Shown here: one piece after another, positions 1-6,389 of the stretch
Position numbering within the stretch: the stretch's first letter is position 1
How the letters are laid out: every line of letters starts with the position of its first letter
Assembly (NCBI GenBank): GCA_035653295.1
Contig: DASRCB010000339.1
Span: 1 to 11,692, forward strand
Direction: 5' to 3'
Source: DASRCB01 sp035653295
GTDB taxonomy: Bacteria; Acidobacteriota; Terriglobia; Bryobacterales; Bryobacteraceae
DNA length: 11,692 bases
Position numbers and translations under genes: made by a program
Notes under the pieces: model-generated
What the model was told of the DNA's origin: nothing
Database searches by the model: none
Seen by the model: only the letters and a program-made list of their open reading frames with translations

Positions 1-287
1 TATCCCTTGCGGTACCGATCCGGAGAGGAGCCCCGTTTAGCGCCGATTAAGACGCCCAGCGGTTGCAAAAACTACGCAACGAACAACGAATCGAACAATC
101 TGCTCAGCCTGGCCAGCCTTCGCATTACGATCTTCGCAAAGGGGAAATGAGCTGGGTGTGGAAGTTGTTGAAGGGATTGACACGATTCCGTGTGACCGGG
201 GTTTCGGCGGCCGAGGGCCTGCCCCCCGTGCAAGCCAAAGGCATGCACTACAAGGCGCGGCTGCAAGAGAATGGATGTGGACAGCCC
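1..287 (+). other. Open frames of uncertain status upstream of etfB
   Basis: Two plus-strand frames are open here. One runs from the left edge to a TGA at 148-150 (49 codons) and could be the tail of an upstream gene, but I recognise nothing in it. The other opens after a TAA at 48-50 and stays open, in frame with etfB, through 287. It contains an ATG at 147 that overlaps the first frame's stop as ATGA and follows an AAAGGGG tract (138-144). Starting there would add 47 residues (MSWVWKLLKG...) to EtfB. Family EtfB proteins begin at the MKIIVCIKQV sequence, so I treat this as leader or upstream-gene sequence and not as an established extension. No convincing promoter is visible. Confidence 0.3.
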
Positions 288-1058
288 ATGAAGATCATCG
301 TCTGCATCAAACAAGTCCCGGTTCGCGACTCGCAGCTTCGCCTCGACGGGGGCGGACGCTGGATCCAGGAAACGGATCTCAGCTTCGAGATCAACGAGCC
401 CGACGCGTATGCCCTCGAAGAAGCACTGCAATTGAAGGAAAAGCACGGCGGCGAAGTCATCGCCCTGTGCGCCGGACCCGAGCGCGCGACGCAGTCCATC
501 CGCGAGGCTCTGGCCAAAGGCGCCGATCGCGCCATCCACGTGCGCGAAGACAATCCCGGCGTGCTCGACACACTGTCGCTTGCCCGCGCGCTGGCCAAAG
601 CGGTGGAAGCCGAAAAGCCCGACCTTATCCTCACCGGCCTGCAATCTGACGACCTGGGCTACGGACAGACAGGCGTGGTCATGGCGGAACTGCTGGGAAT
701 GCCGCACGCGACAATCATCATGGAAGTGGAGAAGCAGGACGGGTCGATTCGCGTCAAGCGCGAGCTGGAGAACGGCTGGTTCCAGTGGATCACGCTGCCG
801 CTGCCCGCGGTGCTGGCGATTCAATCAGGTATTCGCAAACTGCGCTACGCCACGCTGATGGGCATCAAGCGCGCGAAGACGAAGGAGATCCGCACGGTAA
901 TGGCAGCGGAGCTTGCCGTGGACACCAAACCCGCCGCAGTCATCGAGCGCGTCTACATGCCCAGGCGCGAAAAGCATACACAAATCCTTCAGGGCGCGCC
1001 AAAACAAGCCGCGCAGGAACTGGTGGAGAAGCTCCGCTTCGAGGTGCGCGTTATATGA
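288..1058 (+). CDS. etfB: Electron transfer flavoprotein beta subunit
   Basis: Beta subunit (256 aa) of the cytoplasmic EtfAB heterodimer, which takes electrons from acyl-CoA and related dehydrogenases and passes them to a quinone oxidoreductase or other acceptor. The start is set by the family-typical MKIIVCIKQVPV. The body shows the expected nucleotide-binding fold: NEPDAYALEEALQLKE (37-52), the ALAKGADRAIHV segment (75-85), LTGLQSDDLGYGQTG (115-129) at the AMP/flavin site, and the beta-subunit signature around VKRELENG and LPLPAVLAIQSG (157-181). Length is normal. The stop overlaps the etfA start as ATGA, so the subunits are probably translationally coupled. The Shine-Dalgarno sequence for 288 is poor (GTGGA, about 6 nt upstream); an in-frame ATG at 147 has a purine-rich AAAGGGG just before it, so a longer form cannot be excluded. 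No partner dehydrogenase lies in the window, so the electron donor is unknown. I could not decide from motifs alone whether this is a classical or a bifurcating type. Confidence 0.93.
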   Translation: MKIIVCIKQVPVRDSQLRLDGGGRWIQETDLSFEINEPDAYALEEALQLKEKHGGEVIALCAGPERATQSIREALAKGADRAIHVREDNPGVLDTLSLARALAKAVEAEKPDLILTGLQSDDLGYGQTGVVMAELLGMPHATIIMEVEKQDGSIRVKRELENGWFQWITLPLPAVLAIQSGIRKLRYATLMGIKRAKTKEIRTVMAAELAVDTKPAAVIERVYMPRREKHTQILQGAPKQAAQELVEKLRFEVRVI

Positions 1059-2032
1059 GCGGCGTACTCGTCATCACCGAACAGCGCGCGGGCGAGTTGA
1101 ACCGCATGTCGCTGGAGACGATCGCCGCCGGGCAGCAGCTGGCGCGCGATCTGGGCACCACGGCCGCCGCGGCGGTGGCCGGAGGTTCGGAAACGGATAA
1201 GATCGACCTCACGAGTTTCAAGCTCGATCGAGTGTACGTGGTGCGCCACGACCTGCTGGCGAACTACATCGCCGACGCATTCACCGCGGCGCTCGAACAA
1301 CTCATTCGCAAAGTTGCTCCTGATTATGTCCTGTTCCCGCACACTTATCAGGTTCGGGATTACGCTCCCAAACTGGCCACGCGTTTTAATCAGGCGCTGA
1401 TCAGTGATTGCATCGCTCTCCGGGTCGAAAACGGCGCGCCGGTTTTCGCACGCCAGCTCTTTCAGGGCAAGCTCAACGCCGATGGGCGGGCGGAAGGCGC
1501 TGCTCCGCATTTCGCGTCGGTACAGGCAGGAGCGTTTCGCGCCGAACAGGCGGAGGCCGGCGTGGCGCAGAGTGAGGTGTTCACGCCGCAGCTCGACGCC
1601 GGCGCCGTACGCGCGAAACCCGAGGCGCCGTTTCGCGAAGCCGCGCGGGCGGTCGATCTCAGCGCAGCGGACATCATCGTGTCCGTCGGCCGGGGCATCC
1701 GCGAAAAGGACAATATTCCGCTTGTGGAACAGCTGGCGCAGGCGCTTGGCGGGGAATTGGCCGCCTCGCGCCCGATCTGCGACAGCGGCTGGTTGCCGAT
1801 GGAGCGGCAGGTGGGCAGCTCGGGCCAGACGGTTTCCCCGAAAGTTTATATTGCCGTCGGCATTTCCGGCGCTATTCAGCACCTGGTCGGTATGAAGGGC
1901 TCCAAAGCGATCGTGGCCATCAATAAAGACGCCGACGCACCCATTTTCGAGGTAGCCGATTACGGCATTGTTGGCGACCTTTTCGAGATCGTGCCCGCGC
2001 TGACCGAAGCGGTTAAGAAAATCCGCGGCTGA
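1055..2032 (+). CDS. etfA: Electron transfer flavoprotein alpha subunit
   Basis: Alpha subunit (325 aa) that binds the redox-active FAD of EtfAB. The N-terminal domain (about 1-190) has the ETF fold with YVLFPHTYQVRDYAPKLA (91-108). The C-terminal FAD domain carries SVGRGI (210-215), RQVGSSGQTVSP (251-262) and the alpha-subunit signature beginning YIAVGISGAIQH (265-276) and continuing through AINKD (288-292), IFEVADYGIVGDLF (297-310) and the final helix to 325. Length and motif order match a full, intact EtfA. The ATG at 1055 overlaps the etfB stop by 4 bp (ATGA), fixing the start and implying coupled translation. The next gene starts 18 bp after the stop on the same strand. That gene is an exported NHL protein, so any co-transcription is not obviously functional. 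Confidence 0.95.
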   Translation: MSGVLVITEQRAGELNRMSLETIAAGQQLARDLGTTAAAAVAGGSETDKIDLTSFKLDRVYVVRHDLLANYIADAFTAALEQLIRKVAPDYVLFPHTYQVRDYAPKLATRFNQALISDCIALRVENGAPVFARQLFQGKLNADGRAEGAAPHFASVQAGAFRAEQAEAGVAQSEVFTPQLDAGAVRAKPEAPFREAARAVDLSAADIIVSVGRGIREKDNIPLVEQLAQALGGELAASRPICDSGWLPMERQVGSSGQTVSPKVYIAVGISGAIQHLVGMKGSKAIVAINKDADAPIFEVADYGIVGDLFEIVPALTEAVKKIRG

Positions 2033-2050
2033 AGTACACTGTTTATTTCC

Positions 2051-3961
2051 ATGCGTAGTTGCCTCGGGCTCGTGGTGTGGGCTACGTCCGCGGTTTGTGG
2101 AATTGCACAGATCGGAACGGCGGTGACGGTTGCGGGCCGGCAGTGGGACTTCCCGGCCGGACCCATGTCCCCGCTCGATACCCCGCTCGCGGCGCCGAAC
2201 GGGCTTGCGGCAGCACCGGACGGCACGCTGTACATCGCCGACCAATTGGCCGCTGTTGTTGTAGCTATCCGCAATGGCGTCGCGACTCGTGTCGCCGGCA
2301 ACGGGGCTCCCGGCTACTCCGGCGATGGCGGCCCGGCGCTCGAGTCCTCGCTCAACGGTCCCGGCCCGCTCGCCGTGGGTCCGGACGGCAGCCTGTATAT
2401 CGCCGACCTTTGGAATTACGCGATCCGCCGCGTCGCGCCCGATGGAACCATCAGCACCGTGGCAGGAAACGGGACCTCCGGGGCGTGCGCCGATGGATCG
2501 CGCGCAACGGGAGCCTGCGTGGGCAGCACCGGAGGGCTGGCCGTGGATTCGCACGGCGCCCTGTATTTCTCGGATTCCGCATCCACCGTGTTTCGAGTCG
2601 CATCGGGCTCGATCAGCTCTTACGCCAAAGGTCAGAAGTTGTTTTACCCGGAAGCGCTGGCCATCGACTCCGGCGACAACCTGTACGTTCTGCAGAACCT
2701 CAACGCCGGCGTGGTCCGGGTTGCGCCCGACGGCACGGCTTCCAATGTTCTGTCAGGGAATACCACGCGAGCGGGAATGACATCCATTGCCGTTTCTCCC
2801 GACGGGACGCTGTATGCAACCTATAACATCTGTCATGTGCTGAAAGCTTCGCCGACAGGCGGAATCGAGGACCTCGGGTCATCCTGCCTGGACGCCAACG
2901 GCTTCGGCATCGATCAGCGCGCCATCGCCGCCGATGCTCAGGGCCGTGTCTGGATTGCCGATGACGCCACACAAACGGTGCGGCAAATCGACAGCCGCGG
3001 CGCGATGAGCACCATCGCCGGGAACAATCGCTGGTATTACAGCCCCGATGCCGCGCCCGCCAACACGGTGGCCCTGGGAGGGACGATCAACGACTTTCTC
3101 ATTCAGCCCTCGGGCAATATCCTGATCGCGAGCGGCGGACGAATTCGGCGCATGACTCCGGAGGGCGCGGTGACTACGATTGTCCCGTTCGGCAAATACG
3201 ATCCCTCCGCTCTGGCTCAGGCTCCGGATGGGGCAGTACTGTTCTCCGATACGCTGAACTGCCGGATCGAGCGCCTCGACGCATCGGGAGCGGTGTCTGT
3301 GTTTGCCGGCCGCGGCGCCTGCGCTGATGACGGTGATGGCGCCGACGCGGCGGATGCCGGCCTCGCCTACCCACGATCGATGGCAGTGGACGCGCTGGGG
3401 AACGTGTTCGTGGCCACCGCCGGCGGCGTACGCAGGATCGATACGACACATGTCATCACCACGTATGCGGGATCGCCTGGTTATTCGTTTCAGGACAATG
3501 TGCCGGCAACGCAGACCAGCCTCGATGCGCAGGCGCTTACGTTCGATGCGTCGGGCAACCTGCTGGTGAGCGACATTGTCAGCCACACCATTCGAAAGAT
3601 TGACGCCCACGGCGTGATCCGCACCGTCGCGGGGAACGGCAATTTCAACACGGGCGGCGACGACGGGCCGGCCCTGACGCATCCGGTCGGTCTGGTGTGG
3701 TCAATGGCGACTGATCCGGCCGGAAACGTCTGGTTTTCGGATGGGACGTATCTGCGCCGGCTGGGGACCGATAACTGGATCGACAGCATCCCCGGAACAC
3801 AGTGGTCCTGCCCGTCATGCCTGCTCAATGTGGCGGCGGTGCGTCTGAAGGGTTCGACCGTTTACGTGGCCGACCGGCCGGTGATTCGCGAGCTGGCCCT
3901 TGGCGTTTTCCGTTTCCCGCGCCCCCGACCGTGCGCACACAGCTGCAGTGTGATCCGGTAA
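2051..3961 (+). CDS. Exported NHL-repeat beta-propeller protein, possibly frameshifted at its C-terminus
   Basis: A 636-residue protein built of about eleven NHL-like repeats. The N-terminus (1-20, a hydrophobic stretch then GIAQ) looks like a short signal peptide, so export is likely. Repeats of the form xAxxPDGxLYIAD begin near residues 51, 105, 161, 201, 244, 290, 347, 386, 442, 494 and 550, several followed by IRRVxPDGTISTVAGNG (for example 125-141 and 514-530). This count suits two six-bladed propellers, which usually serve binding rather than catalysis; the ligand is unknown. Eight cysteines fall in close pairs (146/156, 261/279, 404/424, 587/590), consistent with disulfides outside the cytoplasm. 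The final residues (about 620-636, RFPRPRPCAHSCSVIR) change character: Arg- and Pro-rich, unlike the rest. The overlapping frame reads PFPAPPTV and stays open to 4029, suggesting an indel near 3907-3926. The Shine-Dalgarno is weak. Large NHL proteins like this are frequent in Acidobacteriota. Confidence 0.85.
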   Translation: MRSCLGLVVWATSAVCGIAQIGTAVTVAGRQWDFPAGPMSPLDTPLAAPNGLAAAPDGTLYIADQLAAVVVAIRNGVATRVAGNGAPGYSGDGGPALESSLNGPGPLAVGPDGSLYIADLWNYAIRRVAPDGTISTVAGNGTSGACADGSRATGACVGSTGGLAVDSHGALYFSDSASTVFRVASGSISSYAKGQKLFYPEALAIDSGDNLYVLQNLNAGVVRVAPDGTASNVLSGNTTRAGMTSIAVSPDGTLYATYNICHVLKASPTGGIEDLGSSCLDANGFGIDQRAIAADAQGRVWIADDATQTVRQIDSRGAMSTIAGNNRWYYSPDAAPANTVALGGTINDFLIQPSGNILIASGGRIRRMTPEGAVTTIVPFGKYDPSALAQAPDGAVLFSDTLNCRIERLDASGAVSVFAGRGACADDGDGADAADAGLAYPRSMAVDALGNVFVATAGGVRRIDTTHVITTYAGSPGYSFQDNVPATQTSLDAQALTFDASGNLLVSDIVSHTIRKIDAHGVIRTVAGNGNFNTGGDDGPALTHPVGLVWSMATDPAGNVWFSDGTYLRRLGTDNWIDSIPGTQWSCPSCLLNVAAVRLKGSTVYVADRPVIRELALGVFRFPRPRPCAHSCSVIR

Positions 3962-3979
3962 GTTCCGGCGTGTTACTCA

Positions 3980-4026
3980 CTGTTTCAGCACCTTACAAGC
4001 TGTTCGAAACAGTTCCACAACAGTTC
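3980..4026. promoter_or_regulatory. Cluster of CTGTT/AACAG motifs upstream of the chitinase gene
   Basis: Four copies of a CTGTT half-site, two in each orientation, lie in 47 bp: CTGTTTCAG at 3980-3988, the inverted repeat CTGTT-CGA-AACAG at 4000-4012, and AACAG again at 4019-4023. The octamer AACAGTTC occurs at 4008-4015 and 4019-4026, a direct repeat with an 11-bp period, about one helical turn. The position, 70-116 bp upstream of the chitinase start, suits an operator for a regulator binding one face of the helix. This is inference; the regulator is unknown. If the NHL protein continues in the shifted frame to 4029, this stretch would also be coding. Confidence 0.35.
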
Positions 4027-4095
4027 TGAACCGCGACGAGCGCGCCTTTCCGCAGTACGATGTAAGCCATCTCTGGAGAATCGAGGGACCCATGT

Positions 4096-4107
4096 ATGAT
4101 TAATCAT
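4096..4107. repeat. 12-bp perfect palindrome on the chitinase start codon
   Basis: ATGATTAATCAT is its own reverse complement and begins with the start codon of the chitinase gene (it encodes MINH). It is AT-rich in a GC-rich region. A three-codon out-of-frame reading ATG TAT GAT TAA (4092-4103) also overlaps the start. Whether the palindrome is a protein-binding site, an mRNA pairing element or chance is unknown. Confidence 0.3.
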
Positions 4108-5421
4108 CGGCGGGCTTGTTTCGCTGTGGCAGCGGCCATCGCCGCACTGGCTGCGGCGCCGGTATTCGCGGCGGACGCTCCTGGTAAAGGAAAAATCCTG
4201 GCCGGATTTTTCGAAGAATGGAGCATCTATTACGCTGGTTACGGACTGGCCAATCTGGAAAGCAACGGGTCGGCCGCGAAACTGACCCATCTTATTTATG
4301 CCTTCGCGAACGTAACGCCGACGGGGTGCGCCATTGCGGACCCGTGGGCCGACTTCGAGAACAACAATCTCGCACCGGTCGGCGGCATCCCGGATACCTG
4401 GCCGGTGTTCGGCAACTTCGCCGAGATTCCCAAGCTGAGACAGCTGCATCCGAATCTCAAAATGCTGATTTCACTTGGTGGAGCCTCCGCCGCGAACACC
4501 GCGGGGTTCGTGCAGGCCGCCAGCACGGCAGCCGGCCGGAAGGCTCTGGCCTCGTCCTGCATCGACATGTTTATCAACGGGAACGTCGGCAGCGACTGGA
4601 ACGGACCAATCACCATCCCGGGCCTGTTCGATGGCTTCAACATCGACTGGGAGTTCCCAACGGCAGGCGACAAGCAGAATTTCACGGCGCTGCTCGCGGA
4701 ATTCCGGGCGCAGCTGGACGCGCTCGGCGCGCAAACGGGTAAGCACTACATCCTGTCGTATGACGGGCCCGCCGGTTCGCAGAACTACACCAATATCGAA
4801 CTGGCGAAGACGGCGAAACTCGTCGACTTCATCACCATTGATGGTTACAACTACGCGGGAAGCTGGGACACGCAGACGAATCACGCATCCCCGCTGTTCG
4901 ATTCCCGACAGAACCCCGATTTCGGACAGGGCCTGTCGATCAACGACACGGTGAACGCCTATCTCAAGGCGGGAGTTCCTCCGCAGAAATACGTCATGGG
5001 CGTTCCTCTGTACGGGGCCGGATGGACCGGCGTGCCGAACCACAATCACGGGCTTTATCAGAGCTCGACCGGACCGTCGCCGGTTCCGAACGCGAATGGA
5101 GCGGGCCTGTGCCCGGACCTGTCCGGAAACACGCCCGGCTGCGACACGTTGCTTACGCCTGGCGTCGCAACTTATTCGACTCTTGCGAAACTGACTGCCA
5201 ACGGCTATTACAAGAACTACGACCTGGAGCGGGTCGCGGTGTCGTTGTATAGCCCGTCCGCCGAGACCTTCTATACGTACGACGACCCGGTTACGGCGGG
5301 CCTGAAGATGTGGTACGTGAACGCCCGCGGCCTGGGCGGCGGTTTCGTCTGGGCTTTGAAGGACGACGATGCGAAGGGGACCATGGTCAAAACCATGGCC
5401 AACGCGCTGCGTATTCCGTAA
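4096..5421 (+). CDS. Secreted GH18 family chitinase-like glycoside hydrolase
   Basis: A 441-residue GH18 protein predicted to act on chitin or a related GlcNAc polymer outside the cytoplasm. Residues 1-26 form a classical signal peptide (MINHRRACF, then an Ala-rich core ending VFA). The TIM-barrel motifs appear in order: strand with LTHLIYAFANV (63-73), substrate-site MLISLGGAS (123-131), catalytic motif DGFNIDWEFP (179-188) with E186 as proton donor and D184 before it, IDGYNYAGSWD (248-258) matching the usual MxYD region, MGVPLYGAGW (301-310), and the final-strand Trp in GGGFVWALKDDD (414-425). The canonical motif is DxxDxDxE; here the middle Asp is Asn182, which may alter pH dependence or lower activity. 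There is no visible carbohydrate-binding module. GAGG-like GAGGGA at 4083-4088 serves the start at 4096. Lone gene between the NHL protein and a convergent pair, so probably its own transcription unit. Chitinase versus endo-beta-N-acetylglucosaminidase specificity cannot be settled by eye. Confidence 0.88.
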   Translation: MINHRRACFAVAAAIAALAAAPVFAADAPGKGKILAGFFEEWSIYYAGYGLANLESNGSAAKLTHLIYAFANVTPTGCAIADPWADFENNNLAPVGGIPDTWPVFGNFAEIPKLRQLHPNLKMLISLGGASAANTAGFVQAASTAAGRKALASSCIDMFINGNVGSDWNGPITIPGLFDGFNIDWEFPTAGDKQNFTALLAEFRAQLDALGAQTGKHYILSYDGPAGSQNYTNIELAKTAKLVDFITIDGYNYAGSWDTQTNHASPLFDSRQNPDFGQGLSINDTVNAYLKAGVPPQKYVMGVPLYGAGWTGVPNHNHGLYQSSTGPSPVPNANGAGLCPDLSGNTPGCDTLLTPGVATYSTLAKLTANGYYKNYDLERVAVSLYSPSAETFYTYDDPVTAGLKMWYVNARGLGGGFVWALKDDDAKGTMVKTMANALRIP

Positions 5422-5442
5422 GTCACGCGATGGGCGACTGGC

Positions 5443-5787
5443 TTACAAGCCGCCAGGCGCCTCGCTATGAAAATCGGCGGCGTTTCCGTGTGAGCGCTCG
5501 AGAATCCAGATCAGCGCCATGACGCGCAGGACTGCCCACTTCTTCGCCGCGCGCAGGCTCGCGTAGTGCTCGCGAAGGATGTTGCGAACGGCGTGGGCGC
5601 CGCCTGGGTCCTCATAATCAATGGTCAGTTCGCCGTGCTGCCGGACGACCAGCCGGAGCCGGCCGGCATTGCGGGGGAGCGTGAATACGGCGCGCTCGGC
5701 ATCGGGGTCGGAGGTCGGCTCCCATGCAAGGGACATGGCCACCATCGCCTCCAGGCTGACGCCTGGAACGCTGGACTCGTTACTCAT
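5443..5787 (-). CDS. Hypothetical 114-residue protein coupled to the P460 cytochrome gene
   Basis: I do not recognise this protein. It starts MSNESSVPGV; the ATG (5787-5785) overlaps the stop of the upstream P460 cytochrome as ATGA, which fixes the start and implies translational coupling. The first half looks like a small beta-rich domain (VFTLPRNAGRLRLVV, 34-48; GELTIDYEDPGG, 52-63). The second half is helical and basic-hydrophobic (REHYASLRAAKKWAVLRVM, 72-90; ALIWILERSH, 91-100), without a clear membrane span, signal peptide or cysteine motif. Its stop lies 21 bp from the convergent chitinase stop. The coupling suggests a job with the cytochrome, for example assembly or partner binding, but nothing in the sequence shows this. 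A longer frame upstream of the ATG exists only as an overlap with the cytochrome coding region. Confidence 0.65.
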   Translation of the reverse strand: MSNESSVPGVSLEAMVAMSLAWEPTSDPDAERAVFTLPRNAGRLRLVVRQHGELTIDYEDPGGAHAVRNILREHYASLRAAKKWAVLRVMALIWILERSHGNAADFHSEAPGGL

Positions 5788-6356
5788 TCGCCAGCGTGCG
5801 GCTTTACAGTTCCCTTCGTTTTCGCTACCGCCAGCAGCGTGGGGTAGAACTGAACGAACGTGTTGTCCACGGCGCCGTTCGCTGCATGGCAGCCATAGCA
5901 CGACGCGGTCACGGGAATCTGTTTGGCCGGCCCGGTTGAGGCGCCAAAGCCGAAAAAGGCCCACTTACCCGGAAACCGGCCGGCGTCCTTCACTTCGACT
6001 TCAACAGCCGCAAGGCGGGATTGATAATGGCCGCCTAAGTTGATGGATCCTCTCGACTGCGAGTCGCGGACTTCGAGCACCAGAGTGGTCTTGTCCGGCC
6101 AGGTCCCCGTGCGCTGAAAGGAACGGTACGCCGACGGAGAGGCGAAGACGTTGGTGAAGGAGGGATCCTTCGAGCCGCCTTCATTGGCGGAGTACGTCAT
6201 TCCGAGTCCGGAACTGAGAAAAATCCACTCCCGGTAGTTGGCCGGCAGGATCAGCCGTCCGTCAGCGGCGTAGCGGGGTGCGTCGTCGCGCGCGGGTTCC
6301 TGCGCAATCGCCAAACCGAACAGCGCACACGCGAAAACGGCGGCTCTTCTCCTCAT
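5784..6356 (-). CDS. Exported cytochrome P460-like c-type haem protein
   Basis: A 190-residue protein with an N-terminal signal peptide (MRRRAAVFACALFGLAIAQ, about 1-19). A single c-type haem-binding motif CYGCH (153-157) lies near the C-terminus, followed by NTFVQFYPTLL (165-175). This arrangement, with YREWIFLSSGLGMTY (41-55), KTTLVLEVRDSQ (89-100) and AAVEVEVKD (116-124) ahead of the haem motif, fits the cytochrome P460 family as I remember it. P460 proteins act in the periplasm; characterised members oxidise hydroxylamine or bind NO, while many soil homologues have no assigned substrate. I cannot confirm the Lys-haem crosslink of true P460 by eye. The start codon lies only 33 bp from the divergent PIG-L start, and AGGAGA falls just inside the gene, so the leader must be very short. 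It is followed by an ATGA-coupled small gene. Confidence 0.78.
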   Translation of the reverse strand: MRRRAAVFACALFGLAIAQEPARDDAPRYAADGRLILPANYREWIFLSSGLGMTYSANEGGSKDPSFTNVFASPSAYRSFQRTGTWPDKTTLVLEVRDSQSRGSINLGGHYQSRLAAVEVEVKDAGRFPGKWAFFGFGASTGPAKQIPVTASCYGCHAANGAVDNTFVQFYPTLLAVAKTKGTVKPHAGE

Positions 6357-6389
6357 TCGTCACAGAATATCATCGGTGGTGGGAATCGA
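6357..6389. promoter_or_regulatory. Very short divergent intergenic region
   Basis: Only 33 bp separate the start codons of the P460 gene (minus) and the PIG-L gene (plus), so both promoters must overlap each other or the opposite coding region. A TATTCT on the minus strand (6369-6364) is -10-like and would place the P460 transcript start at or next to its ATG, that is a leaderless or nearly leaderless mRNA; no good -35 matches it. GGTGGG (6378-6383), 6 nt before 6390, serves as Shine-Dalgarno for PIG-L. Confidence 0.35.

Noticed and set aside
177..193. TTGACA at 177-182 with the inverted repeat ACACG-ATTC-CGTGT (180-193), as an etfB promoter/operator.
   Set aside because: No -10-like hexamer lies 16-18 bp downstream (the region is G-rich), and the repeat arms are only 5 bp.
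72..824. Long minus-strand open frame (250 codons) opposite etfB.
   Set aside because: It is antisense to a clear etfB reading frame, has no recognisable motif, and is a GC-rich shadow frame.
989..2554. 521-codon minus-strand open frame across etfA and the NHL gene.
   Set aside because: Arg/His/Gly-rich translation opposite two well-supported genes; typical shadow frame of high-GC DNA.
4096..4107. The ATGATTAATCAT palindrome as an FNR/CRP-type site.
   Set aside because: The TGAT/ATCA half-sites are 2 bp apart, not 4, and no such regulator is suggested nearby.
5437..5452. GGCT-TACA-AGCC in the chitinase/hypothetical convergent gap as a bidirectional terminator.
   Set aside because: The stem is only 4-5 bp and lacks a T-tract.
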